Below, piece after piece: positions 53,535 through 64,000 of a stretch of DNA of 64,000 nucleotides. The first letter of the stretch is position 1. Every line of letters starts with the position of its first letter. Made by a program: the position numbers and the translations under genes. The notes beneath the pieces are model-generated. The model worked only from the letters and a program-made list of their open reading frames with translations, was not told the origin of the DNA and made no database searches. The DNA is taken from NCBI RefSeq assembly GCF_910596095.1, contig NC_056533.1, positions 8,405,001 through 8,469,000 of the forward strand, in the 5' to 3' direction. Source of the stretch: Thunnus maccoyii (taxonomy: Eukaryota > Chordata > Actinopteri > Scombriformes > Scombridae).

Positions 53535-54200
53535 TTTTTCATCTTGCCCTGTGCAGATGCCAACTTTTTCTTAGCCACCTCTTGGGCTTTATAAAGTCTA
53601 TACCTAAAGCCACTGACATATTCAGCAAGGTTTTGTGGTGGTTTTGCCTCTTTCCTATTGTCCTGCAAAAGTAACAAGGGACCCCACACAGTATGGCCAA
53701 ACACAGGGTCACTGACACTAAACCCTGTGTTCTCCTGGACAACCTCCCAAGTAACAACAACAGCCAGGGCAAACCCTCTTCCCCGTCTCCGTTCATTTGG
53801 ATACAATATGCACACAACATTGACTTAAGCATTTGATGGAAAAGCTCTAAGGCGCCCTGGCTCTGCATGTGGTAAACAGATGTCTGATTGTGCTCAATGT
53901 ATAGTTGTTTTAAAATATGTGCAAACAAATGGGATGAAAAGTTTGACCCCCGGTTGGATTAAATGACTCTGGGAACACCGAAGATGGAAACAAACTACAA
54001 CAAAGCATGCACCACAGACCTGGCTGTGATCGTGTGTAAAGGATACGCAGCTAGATACCTTTTGCTCTGGCACATCACTGTCAACAGGTAACTAGCACCC
54101 AATTTAGAGTCAGGCAATGGGCCCAAACAATCAATAATGAGATGTTCAAGAGGCTGACTTATAGCTGGAATCTGGCACAGCAGAGCAGGTTTTAGGTTCC
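53535..54200 (-). pseudogene. gypsy integrase remnant
   Basis: Minus-strand segments include LEHLIIDCLGPLPDSKLG (start of the integrase catalytic core), SYLLTVMCQSKRY, ARSVVHALL, a stop, FVSIFGVPRVI, another stop, and the C-terminal region with FGHTVWGPLLLLQD and YVSGFRYRLYKAQEVAKKKL. At least two in-frame stops and one frame change are visible. Confidence 0.8.
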
Positions 54201-54202
54201 TC

Positions 54203-54900
54203 TTAGGTTTGCTGGTTAGCTGACATGCATGCTATGATTTTCTTGAGCATAAACATCTCTTCTCCAGCCCAACTGGTCTTACTGGATGACCAGACCATGC
54301 GCCCACGGCTGAGGAATTTTCCCTGTGGCTGCCTCTGTACGTTAGAACACTCCCCACCATGTGTCAAAACATAGTCATCCGCCAAAGCAGCAGCTTCAGC
54401 TGTCTTAACCGTTCGCTCACTAATACAGGTTGTGATGCACTCTGGTACAGAGTTTTTAAATTGCACCAGAATAATCAAGTCACACAGAGCCTCATGAGAA
54501 TCAACCTCAGCTGCAGTGCAACAACGATCAAAATGAGTAAACAAATCATGAGCAAACTCAAGTTGAGACTTGTCTCAACTCCTAAATTCCTGGCAATATG
54601 GGTCAGGCACCAGCTCATATGCTTTGAGAACAGCAGACTTCACCAAATCATACTTTAAACAATCACTGTTACTCAAAGAAGAGTAAGCCTCCTGAGCCCT
54701 GCCACTTATACACATTGCAACACTCAAGTGCAAGTGGAATCAGGCCAACCCCAGGCATCAGCTAGCCACTCAAATATTGAGAAGAAAGCTTCTGAATCCC
54801 TCTCATTAAATAAGAGAACTAGCCTCAAATCCCCTCTAAAATCAAAGTCAGTTTTTGTTTTTGCAGTTCAAGTTTTGCCTGTTCAGTTTTTTGCCTCATC
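54203..54900 (-). pseudogene. gypsy gag remnant with SCAN-like segment
   Basis: The frame at 54544-54203 contains EALCDLIILVQFKNSVPECI and EAAALADDYVLTHGG. This is the capsid region of Gmr1-like gypsy elements, from which the vertebrate SCAN domain is thought to derive. It lies directly upstream of the integrase piece, so a large internal deletion has removed the polymerase region. Confidence 0.72.
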
Positions 54901-56663
54901 TTTTCCAATGACAACACAGCATTTTTCCACTGCAACTTAATTTTCTTTCTCTAATTGCATTCACAACATGAGCAACTCCTGCTGTTCAAAAGTCAAGCCA
55001 GCACTGGGACCCGCTATTAAAAGCAGAGGGGAGTCCTCAGTGCCCGTGGAGGAAGCGGCAGCCTCTGCAGTGTACTTTCATCTTTACCAAATTTGCTTTC
55101 AAATTGGCCTTCACTGTCTCTTTAATACTACAAATGCTCTTACAGCTTCCTCCATCCTTTACCAATATTCACAACCACACAGGAGAATAAAGGAATGCAA
55201 CATGTTAAGATCCAGCAGCCTCCAAATGGAGCATCCCTGCTATCTGACTGCCTAACAAAAAATCTAGCTACATAACTCCCCCCTAGTCCTCATGAGGTGT
55301 AGCGGCTGGTACTTACACACTCAAAGCCTGCTGGCCCGAGAGAGGTGACCAGATAACTGGCAACCCCCCAGCACCACAGAAGTGCTCCCACAAATTTAGG
55401 GAAAAGGTGAAAAGGAAACTCTAATTGCCTTACCCCAACACTACCAACCCTCCCGACGAAACCCAAAGGGGAGATGCCTACAATGGGAACTGGCAAAGTA
55501 CCCACAGATGGATCAACACTTGCTTTCCTATGATTCAGTAAATATCCATAGTCCAAAGACAAGAGTTGCAGGACTAAAAATGTTTCCCTTCAACCACAAA
55601 CAAGAAAAATGTGTTGCAAACATGCCCAAGTTCAAGGCCTCAAAGTACATCCCCTGGACTAACCATGCTACCTATGTAACAGTCACTAGAGGGAATCCCT
55701 CACACGTGACGTCAGTTTTGCATGAGAGCCCAATTTCCCTTTTCCCATCAAAGAAACTATGAGAGACGGAAGGATCATTACATCATACTACTGCTTGTTA
55801 CTAGACTCTGGTGTCAGCTCTATTGAAGCCTATGGGAGCTGCATGGACAAGCATGCTAAAACCCAACATATCTACATCATATGACCTTTGATGAAGAAAT
55901 GCCTCTACCAAATGAAAGATCACACTTCAGAGAATTCGCTGCTGACTGATTATTCCAAATGTACACATTTGTTTATTTGCTGTTAGTCTCCAAATAGTAT
56001 CTAAAGATGATTATAGGCATACTTTAAAGGACCTATGCTGAGTCAAATAAAAATGCTCACCATGGCAAATAAAAAAAAAGTTGCAAGTGAAGTGTCCCTT
56101 GAAAATATTGAGTTCAGGATAAATAAATATTGTTAACAAAATCTGTATTCTTCATTCCTTCTCTCTTCCTTTTATTTCGATCCAGAGGCTGCTTTATGAT
56201 GATTGATGGAGCTAATAATAGCTAATATTATGGGAATATCACATATTCAAATGAAACGTTTATAAACCATCTCTGATTATTAATTGTGCATTGGTAGGCT
56301 ATAAACTAACTCTTAGCTATAAAACAAAGGCATACATTTCATGGCTATCAGAAAAACTCAGTTAATTTAGGTACGGTATTATCACAGTTTAGCTAACTTA
56401 CTAACCCTAGTCTGTCACTAACCTCAATCACATATGCATAAGATGCTCCAGTCCATTACGAATCTAGGATAACATCAACGTAACTTGCATGCAAATAAAT
56501 TATTTAATTAACATACAAATCAAACGAAATGTACCTTGAAAACACATGAAATATTAGCTAAATACAAATAAACTGAGAGAGGAGAGATGAAGGAGTGGTT
56601 TGCCCATTCACCACTATGCTAATTGCGCCAAGAGCTTTCAAATTCACGTGTTCCACAGTGACG

Positions 56664-56735
56664 CAATGACCCTTCCTTCTTTTATAGTTTCCTTGTTTCC
56701 CATTGGCTGTGCTTTCCCCATGCACAGCCAATCAA
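56664..56735 (-). promoter_or_regulatory. LTR-type promoter of the gypsy remnant
   Basis: On the minus strand AGCCAATGGG (56707-56699 region) and a second CCAAT-type word lie upstream of CTATAAAAG (56687-56679), a TATA box at normal spacing from the CCAAT box. The position inside the 5' LTR region is inferred. Confidence 0.45.
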
Positions 56736-56955
56736 ACTGGAATGACACTCTCATGCAAAAAAAGCGCTCAACCAGACTAGCAAAGAATAATTCACTTAGA
56801 GAAAAAGAAAGAAAAAGCCCACAAAAACTTCTTGACTTTCTATTCAAAACAGACCAGCTCCCAATTTATTATGACCAGCTCATAAGCCACAACAAAAGAG
56901 GGGATGCACGCCAACAAACTGAAATGTATTCAAGTAAATTACAACGATAACACTG

Positions 56956-57324
56956 GCCAGGTGTTCCCAGTTAGCTCAATGGCACCTCGGCCCCACCCAG
57001 CCAAGGACCTGCAAAACACACAAAGCACACACAGTACACACAATACACAGGACCAAGGCAACAGGATCTGGGGACATCACAAGTTGCATCCTCAACACAT
57101 TCACAAATGTTTTGCGAAAGCATGTGGTGCAGATTTGGGCTAACATAACAATGGATTAGCATGACTGGCGGCACATTGGATACTTTCCATCAGGCTTAGT
57201 ACTTAATCCTTCTGGTTTAGCTGGTGTTTAATTACATAAACAATCCAGTCACTGTAGGTAAGATTCTTCATACCTGTGGTTGATCTTTTCTACCATCAAA
57301 CTGTTTGAGGTTTGAGGCCCAAAC
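56956..57324. other. short unassigned spacer
   Basis: CA-rich patch (ACACACAAAGCACACACAGT near 57018) but no gene or recognised element. Confidence 0.5.
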
Positions 57325-57835
57325 CATAGACTGTAAAAAATATAGACATAGCCACTGTGATGTCACCCTTTAGTTTCTGAAGAGTGGTTTTGAAGCTCAA
57401 AGTGGGCTTTCGCCATCTTGGCAGGGCCTGACTCTGCCTAACTCCTGGCTCATCCAAAATGGGAAAAGAGGTGGAGCTGAGGCAGACTGAATGAAGCTTG
57501 GTTGCTGAAAGCCACCTAGCGGTTAGCGACTAGTCACTCAAAGCGGCCACGTCCTTAATTCTGCATAACCTTATGGCTTAATAAAATTTAAACAGGTGAG
57601 TTATAAAAAAAATCCCCCCGTACAGCTGTCATGAAAGGGGAAATTAGCTACAGAGACCAAAACCGTTTTTTGTACCAGTCTGTAAACATGTTTATTTCTG
57701 CTGTAAAGTTGGGCATTTTATCATGGGGGTCTATGGGGATCGACTTGCTTTTGGAGCCAACCTCAAGTGGCCATACGAGGAACTGCAGTTTTTGGCACTT
57801 CTGCATTGGCTTCATTTTTCAGCCTGGAAGTTGCG
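57325..57835. mobile_element. common percomorph-type MITE
   Basis: Begins CATAGACTGTAAAAAATATA, then GCCACTGTGATGTCACCC, TCGCCATCTTGGCAGG, AGGTGGAGCTGAGGCAGACT, TTAGCGACTAGTCACTCAAA and CAGTCTGTAAACATGTTTAT, and ends near GGCTTCATTTTTCAGCCTGG. I recognise this order from a very abundant non-coding fish element. No coding capacity. Confidence 0.7.
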
Positions 57836-59504
57836 TCTCAGCCCAAATGCATTGAAAGTGTCTGACGCGCATATTTTGAAGTATGCAGTCGAACTGCTTT
57901 GATGCCCCTACTCTGACATTGTTTTGATTTTGGAGCATTAAATGCAGATCCAGCGACCAAAAGCTGTTTTTTCTGCAGCCGAAAAAGAGAGAGATAGCGC
58001 AGTGGTTGAGCGAGCAGACGGAGCAGCAGTAAAGAGAACAATGAGAGAATAAAACATTATTTTCTGATTGTTTCTTGGTGGTTAAAATCTAAAGCATAAA
58101 TAAATAACCATCAAACACTCAACAGATGATTTTCTGTGGAAACATGCTCTTAGTTTCGTTTTCCTCCTCTGCATTCCTCTTTTTCATTCATTCATAGTAA
58201 TGCAGCAGTACAAAGAACAATAGGAAATCTGTGTTGGTTCTGTGGTGTTTGGCATTTCAAATCTGATGCCTGCAGGGCGCCATAGGAGCTTTAAATGATG
58301 AAGACGCGTGTGAGACACGTCAGTTATCGCTTTCAGTGCATTTGGGCCTTTAGTTGTACAAATAAAGGTTTCTTCCTCTACTGATTTTCCAGCAGATTGG
58401 ACACTGAAGTGTGTTGCAGTTGAAAAACATGCTTCTGAGGTCCCCAGAAAAAGCATGTGTGAGTTTACTCTTTGCTCCTTTGCTTTGCTCTCTGCTCCTC
58501 CCTCCCATCAGAGTCCAGCCGATTACAGAGCAGAGAAAGATGAAGGTGCAGAGATTAAAGAGATGATGGAAACCCAAATGATAGACATGATAGAGATGAT
58601 CAGTGGTAAAGATAAAGATGTGAGGAGTTGCAAAATGTAGCCGTTGGAGATTAAACAGATTCCAGAGATTTGAAAAATGTGTATTTATCATTTATTGTTT
58701 TTCTTTTAGCCATGCTAGCTGTGTGGCTTGAAGGACGGAAATATCGGCCTTTTTGTAGGTCCACCATGCCATGAAATTTTCATTCAGAGGTTGAATCAGT
58801 CTAGGGTACAAGACTGGTGCAACAGGCTCACCTGTACAACGATATGAAGCCCACTGACTTTGGATATCACCTGACTTTTCACTAATCCTGTGAAATATCT
58901 TAGCAATGTCGCTGTGAGCATGTTAGCATGCTGACTTTTACCATCTAGTTCAAAGTACTGCTGTGAGTAAGTACAGCCGCACAGAACTGCTGTAGACTCT
59001 TTAGTCTTATTCATTTCTTACCAGTTCACCACATATTTACCTGAAAGCTTGCTTTTTGAAATTTAGTAGCAGGTAAAACCTGGAGGGGAATATAAATGAG
59101 TAATATTCTTCTGTTGCTCTTGAGCGAGGCTCAGCTATTCTTTAGAGGACTGTGGTCACACCGGACATCTCCAAGTGTGAACGTGAGCAATCCTCCCTCT
59201 CTGAGCTTGTTGCTGCAACAATTTTTTATAAGCAATTTAATTTTGTTGATACTGTTTGTGTTGCAGTAAACGATGTGTCTGTTGCCTCAAACAGAAAAGA
59301 ATAACAAACATTAAAAAAACAAAACAACACACACTCACACACCACTTATCTACAGTTTAAGGAGTTAAATTGTTAAGTTGTGGCAGGCGAATGCTAACGA
59401 ATGCACAATTAACTTGGAGGCCGGCCTCTCACTCCAAAAGGAGGCCCCGACAAAGAGAGGAGATGCTTTGTTGGCGACAGAAAGGCAAGCTGAAACACTG
59501 GCTT
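57836..59504. other. intergenic, no gene recognised
   Basis: Apart from the partial repeat near 58.9 kb nothing is assigned. Open frames such as 58455-58640 (plus) lack any family resemblance. Confidence 0.5.
58840..59030. repeat. partial copy of the 24.6-kb repeat family
   Basis: In reverse orientation it contains CATGCTAACATGCTCACAGC, GCTAAGATATTTCACAGGAT and AAAGTCAGGTGATATCCAAA, words shared with the family at 24560-24990. Confidence 0.5.
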
Positions 59505-59745
59505 CAGTGTGATGGAAGGAGGGGATGAGGAAGAGGAGGAGATGGAGGGGGAAACCGCCAAAATTCTGTGGTGGCATAAGGGGAGGAGTCGTGCTGTAAA
59601 CAAATACATCACAGTTTCCCAGTACAGCGGCAGGAGACAAGGAGGACAGGGGGAAGTGAGAGGAGGAGGAGCAAGAAGACAAGGAGAAGAGAAGGAAGAA
59701 GAGCGGAAGAAGTAAGAGGAAAATGAAGTAGAAGAATAAGGGAGA
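59505..59745. repeat. GA-rich tract
   Basis: Purine-rich sequence (words GAGGAAGAGGAGGAGATGGAG and GGAGGAGGAGCAAG). Apparent open frames on both strands are low complexity. Confidence 0.75.
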
Positions 59746-59751
59746 AGAGTC

Positions 59752-60585
59752 AGGCCTAGGATATAGGGAGCTGTCTGTTCATTATCTGAATGTCAATTAA
59801 ACAAAGACAAAACTGAAGTAATTGTTTTTACGAGCCAGGGAAGAACAATAAGTCAGCACCCAGCTTCAATCAATAATGTTAAAAACTACAAACTAAGCCA
59901 GAAATCTTGGTGTAGTCATGGACTCAGACCTGAATTTCGACAGCCACATTAAGACAATTACAAGGTCAGCCTACTATCACCTGAAGAATACATCAAGGAT
60001 TAAAAGACTTATGTCTCAGCAGGATTTGGAAAAAGTTGTCCATGCATTTATCTTCAGAAGACTTGACTACTGTAAAAGTGTCTTTACAGGTCAGCTGCAG
60101 CTGATACAGAACGCTGCTGCTTGAGTCCTCACTAAGATTAAGAAAGTGATCATATCACTCCAGTTCTCAGATCTTTACAATGGCCTCCTGTGTGTCAAAG
60201 AACTGATTTCAAAGTACTGCTGTTGGTTTATAAAGCATTGAATGGTTTAGGGCCAAAACACTTTTCTGATCTAACCAAAACCAAACTCCCAGAAAACTGC
60301 AGATCTGCTGCAACTCTCAGTTCTTTTAAATCACAGTTGAAGACTATTCTATTTGCCGCTGCCTTTGATTTAATCAAATTTGCAGTGTACTGTAACTTTT
60401 ATTCTCCTGTTTTATCTGTCTTATTCTATTTTAGCTTTTTTTTTAAATTTCAAACTTAATACTTTTTAATTGTGTTTAAATGTCTTTTTAAATTGCCTTA
60501 TGTTGCTTTTATATTCTGTCTTGATGCCTTTTATGTTATATTTAAAGCATTTTGAATTACCTTGTTGTTGAAATGAGGTGCTGCT
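59752..60585 (+). mobile_element. 3' fragment of an L2-type LINE
   Basis: Plus-strand frames read as the end of a non-LTR reverse transcriptase: LNFDSHIKTITRSAYYHLKN, RIKRLMSQQDLEKVVHAFIF, RLDYCKSVFTG, QLQLIQNAAA, DFKVLLLVYKALNGLGP, and after a deletion KLPENCRSAATLSSFKSQLK. The 3' end (GCATTTTGAATTACCTTGTT) is the usual tail of fish L2-clade elements. It is 5'-truncated, with several stops and frameshifts. L2 is preferred over Rex1/CR1, but the clade call is from memory. Confidence 0.78.
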
Positions 60586-61854
60586 TCACAGGTAGACATA
60601 AGGGGAAAGGGATGCTAAATAAGATAAAATGTGGCCAAATGTTAACTCACACAATTTAAAAATACGGTAAATTTGATTAAAGTTATGAGTGTGCGACTCT
60701 CTCCTCCTCCCTCTGATTTACACTGTCTGCAGTTTGGGTGAAGGCTGCATTTTTTGCGGGACATCATAAAGCACTTCTAAAGTCCAAAAATGCAGACTTC
60801 AGAGGATCCATCCCATGAACTGGGACACAGCCACAGAGACTAGAAAGAGAGTCTGAGGTTAAAGAGGTGAGTAAGAGACAATAGATACTGCACATCATTT
60901 TGGCAATGTGGTGCAGTACAAAATCTGTTGTTAACTGTGTGTTTGTTTTTGTATAAACAAGAAGATAAAGTCAAGAAAAGTCCACTCTGTTATAATTGAG
61001 GCCAATTTTTTTTACTCCATTCAAATGTGTACAGTTCACACTAAACTCTTTCGAAGACAAATAGAAGGTGACACAGCACGTTAACCAAGAACTAACAAAG
61101 CACAGGTGCAAATAACTGCTGGCTCTGTTCCAGTTAGGTGTGTCAGTGAGCCAAGTAAACAAACCAGCATACTGGTTAACTCGTACAGCTGGCTGAAATA
61201 GCTCACAGGTAGACATATTTTTTTTAATCTTTTATGTCACTTTCAAAGTCCATATTTGGGTGAAATTTTACACTTGGCTCACTATTCATACTGACGCAAA
61301 TGGACCTAGATACTTAAAGATCAAACAGCTGAGTGGCATGCGAGTGTTGGCATACCAATCAGGTTACCACATGTAACTGTTGCAACCACACCACTCCTGA
61401 GTGTGGTAAGTCCAATTACGACCTGCAAACAGCGTCATTGTTTGTGACAAGAACAACAACATTTTTATTCACCACTTAGAGAGACTGTCATACAGTTGAT
61501 GAGAACAAGAATTCAAACTAGCTTTATTACGTCAAGGCTCATTTAATGTTGCATTTTATAATTCAGCTTTAATAAATCTTGTTTGCAAGGAAACTCGAAG
61601 GAAAAAACTTGAGGAAATGAATGATTCATCTGTGGATACAAACTATAATAATAACCAGGAGCGATGCCATACCAGATGTATTTTATGTGTTGATTGCTGT
61701 AATATAGACCAATATAAATACCTATTAAACGTATGAATAAAATTCATATTGTCATTAATAGAATTGTGGCTTATGATGTACTAAGTTGCAGGTAATTTAC
61801 TGAATCATCACTTGTTCAGCATGTAGACACACTGATTAGTATGTAGCAAGTTTC
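60586..61854. other. intergenic, no gene recognised
   Basis: No coding or RNA signal found on either strand. Confidence 0.5.
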
Positions 61855-62040
61855 AGAAGTAGAGTGGGTGAGAAAGAGGACACAACAAATAAAACAATGA
61901 TGGAAGGAGAAAGAGGAAGTTGAGAGGAGGGGAAGGAGGGTCATTAAGGGAGGAAAGGAAGGAGGAAGGACAGCGACAGGTAGGGATGGAGAAGTGGTGC
62001 AGAGAAACAAAAAAGGAGGAATGAGGAGATGAGGCCATGA
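61855..62040. repeat. GA-rich tract
   Basis: Purine-rich stretch (GGAGGGTCATTAAGGGAGGA, GGAAGGAGGAAGGACAG). Minus-strand frames across it are low-complexity artefacts. Confidence 0.75.
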
Positions 62041-64000
62041 GCCTGACACCACTTTGCAGCCAAGGACAAACTATCACTCTCTCTCATTCTCTCTTTCATC
62101 CTGCCCTTGATCTATTCTTACTGTAGAGCTTCTGGAGTGCCTGTTCAAATGGTTTGCCATACTGCCCACACCACACATCATTTGTTAACAGGGAACCCAG
62201 AGTTCTTGTAGTTGGGGAGCAGAGCTGCATAGCAACCCTGCAGCACTTCCTGTTGGGCCGGGGGTTGAACGCCGGTGCCCGTTGTTCACCGCCTTGCCCC
62301 CTCTGCCTTTAGAAAAGCAGCCGGGAAGCAGTTCACTTAAAATCGGCTTTGTGCTTCGTTGTGAGGAGAAGAGAAATGAGCGGAAAGGCAAAGCGCCCTC
62401 AGTTCACTGCACTCTTTAACAGGCAGGGACTTCTATATGGTTTGACTGATATGCGTTTCTGAAGGCCAATAACAAGATTTTTGGAATGATGCTGCTGAAA
62501 GCTAAGCTTTACCATCAATATGAATTATCTTTCATTTTGGCTATTTCCAAAAAATGTAAATATGGAGTATTTTCAGTAGTAAATCGCTGTAAAATATGCT
62601 GTGAATGGAAAATGCTGTTCATATTTAGAAGTTAAAAAAATCACCACGCTGCTGTTCTTTGATTGTAAGAAAAATGTTTAAATTGGCTCTATAATTGCAG
62701 GGCTTGCTGGGTTAAATCATATAAACAGCTTATGTCAGATGTGAACATGACATGCCCTCTTGTCATTACATGCAATGTCAATGGGAGGTTAGTTTTTTAT
62801 AGTCCTGGTTTCCATGGTCATGCAAGTGCATATCCTCTCAAAAACCAAAACCAACCAGGGACCAAGTATGTGCAGACTGCAGCAATTAAAGATAATGCTG
62901 TGCATTTCTTTGGTTGCAAACTAGTCATTATGCCTTTGATTGGATGGATTGTCTTTTAATGTTTGGAGTCCTATTCATTTTTCTCACAAGAGTTGGGGAT
63001 GGTCACAAGAACAGCAGACAACACCTTTAGAGGTTTTTGCACTGACCCATAGAAGTCAGTGCAACAATGCCTTTTTGCTACACAAGATCTAGATCTCTTT
63101 AAAATGAATCTCTAAATTGTCACGTTACATCAAATGCAACTAAAGGGCAACAAAAGACCAGCCTCTAGGTCTTTTTCACAGCATATATACCATAGCACAA
63201 AATGACCATGTATAATTAACAGTGGCTGATTGATTAACAATGGCTTCATGTCATTTAGTTGTACACGTTCCTGAGCCCTGGTGTTGTTCACACTGTTCAC
63301 ACGCTGGCTCAGTGGCTCAGTGGCTCAGTGGCATGGCTTACTAGAGCACTTAAGATACCCTGAGGAGCTATCTTGTAAACAAACACAAACACAACACACT
63401 ATTTCCAGCTTCATAAAAGTGAGAGGAATAGAGGGAAAAGAAGGATGTTGTACAGCTTGCATACACTACACATTAGCAACACTGTACATGTGTGTATGTA
63501 CATATTAATATATATACATGAGTACATATGAATTGTTAGAGCATGAGATACAAACAAAATCTGCCCATCAAAACATTGCTCCATGGCCAATAATGATCAA
63601 GAAGGGTATCTCTAACTAAAACAGAGCCTCTTAATAGTGACACTTGTGCTTTTCCTGCTATGAAAAGTCAAATGTGAGAAATGCCAGCTGGTAACCAGTA
63701 GAACTTTATCTTGTGTGACATTTTGACTTGATGAATTGCAACTGAAGAGCTTAAGAAATAATTAATGGCTGTTTCACTTAGGTGTGCCAGTTCTAGGGCT
63801 GACTCATTGGCACGGCTTACACATGCACCTAAATGGAACCAAACCATCACTGATTTTAAAGTTACACCAGTCAGAACGTCTTGAAATGAGCCAAGTATCT
63901 AGTAAAGCCATGCTGGTGGCCTGTAAATAGTATGAACATATAGTTTTATATGAGATACAGCCTATCAAACAAATTCATAAATGTATGTTGGCTACAATAT
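62041..64000. other. intergenic, no gene recognised
   Basis: Contains a comparatively GC-rich patch at 62190-62400 of unknown nature and two related repeats at about 63262-63350 and 63778-63832. The asc-1 neighbour expected from mammals on this side (cebpa, a single-exon bZIP gene) is not present in the window. Confidence 0.5.

Larger units (their letters stand above)
53264..56955 (-). mobile_element. degenerate Ty3/gypsy retrotransposon, Gmr1-like
   Basis: Two copies of a roughly 90-base direct repeat bound the element (53268-53362 and 56873-56955, sharing AAGCCACAACAAAAGAGG and CAAACTGAAAT), as expected of LTR parts. Between them on the minus strand are a gag piece with a SCAN-like capsid segment and an integrase core plus tail. 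Protease, reverse transcriptase and RNase H are absent. Frames carry stops and shifts. It is inactive. Confidence 0.78.

Noticed and set aside
50181..64000. Search for cebpa or another slc7a10-flanking gene
   Set aside because: No single-exon bZIP frame or other protein-family match on either strand; only transposon remnants were found.

Overview
This window is nuclear DNA of a bony fish. It holds intron-split vertebrate genes and repeat families that I recognise from teleost genomes: Tc1/mariner, PIF/Harbinger, a Gmr1-like Ty3/gypsy, an L2-type LINE, tRNA-derived SINEs and several MITEs. A percomorph is my best guess from the MITEs, which is inference. No bacterial operon, CRISPR array or virus was seen.

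Three protein genes and one tRNA are supported. (1) 1-5922, plus strand: 3' part of dnaja2, a type-A Hsp40 co-chaperone. Seven exons are present, from the end of the J domain to the C-terminal CAHQ; the first exons lie left of the window. (2) 9448-9521, plus strand: an intact tRNA-Thr(AGT). (3) 11725-20999, plus strand: complete lrp3 in seven exons, 840 residues, a CUB/LDLa type I membrane receptor. (4) 27038-50005, minus strand: complete slc7a10 (asc-1 neutral amino-acid transporter) in eleven exons, 498 residues. Every exon junction in the three genes keeps the reading frame. lrp3 and slc7a10 point at each other tail to tail, as they do in human 19q13.

Layout: 1-7 kb dnaja2; 7-11.4 kb intergenic with a dead Tc1 copy and the tRNA; 11.4-21.1 kb lrp3, with a MITE in intron 2 and a Harbinger element in intron 3; 21.1-27 kb intergenic; 27-50.2 kb slc7a10, whose 10.8-kb intron 3 carries a 700-base polypurine tract, a minisatellite and a cluster of fold-back repeats; 50.2-64 kb gene-free flank with gypsy and L2 remnants.

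The most interesting signal is around slc7a10 exon 4 (31889-32014). A pure 30-nt UG tract forms the 3' end of intron 3 and a pure 30-nt CA tract starts a few bases after the 5' splice site. The two are perfectly complementary and bracket a 126-nt, frame-preserving exon, so they could loop it out of the pre-mRNA. The three genes do not form a pathway; their proximity is chromosomal history.
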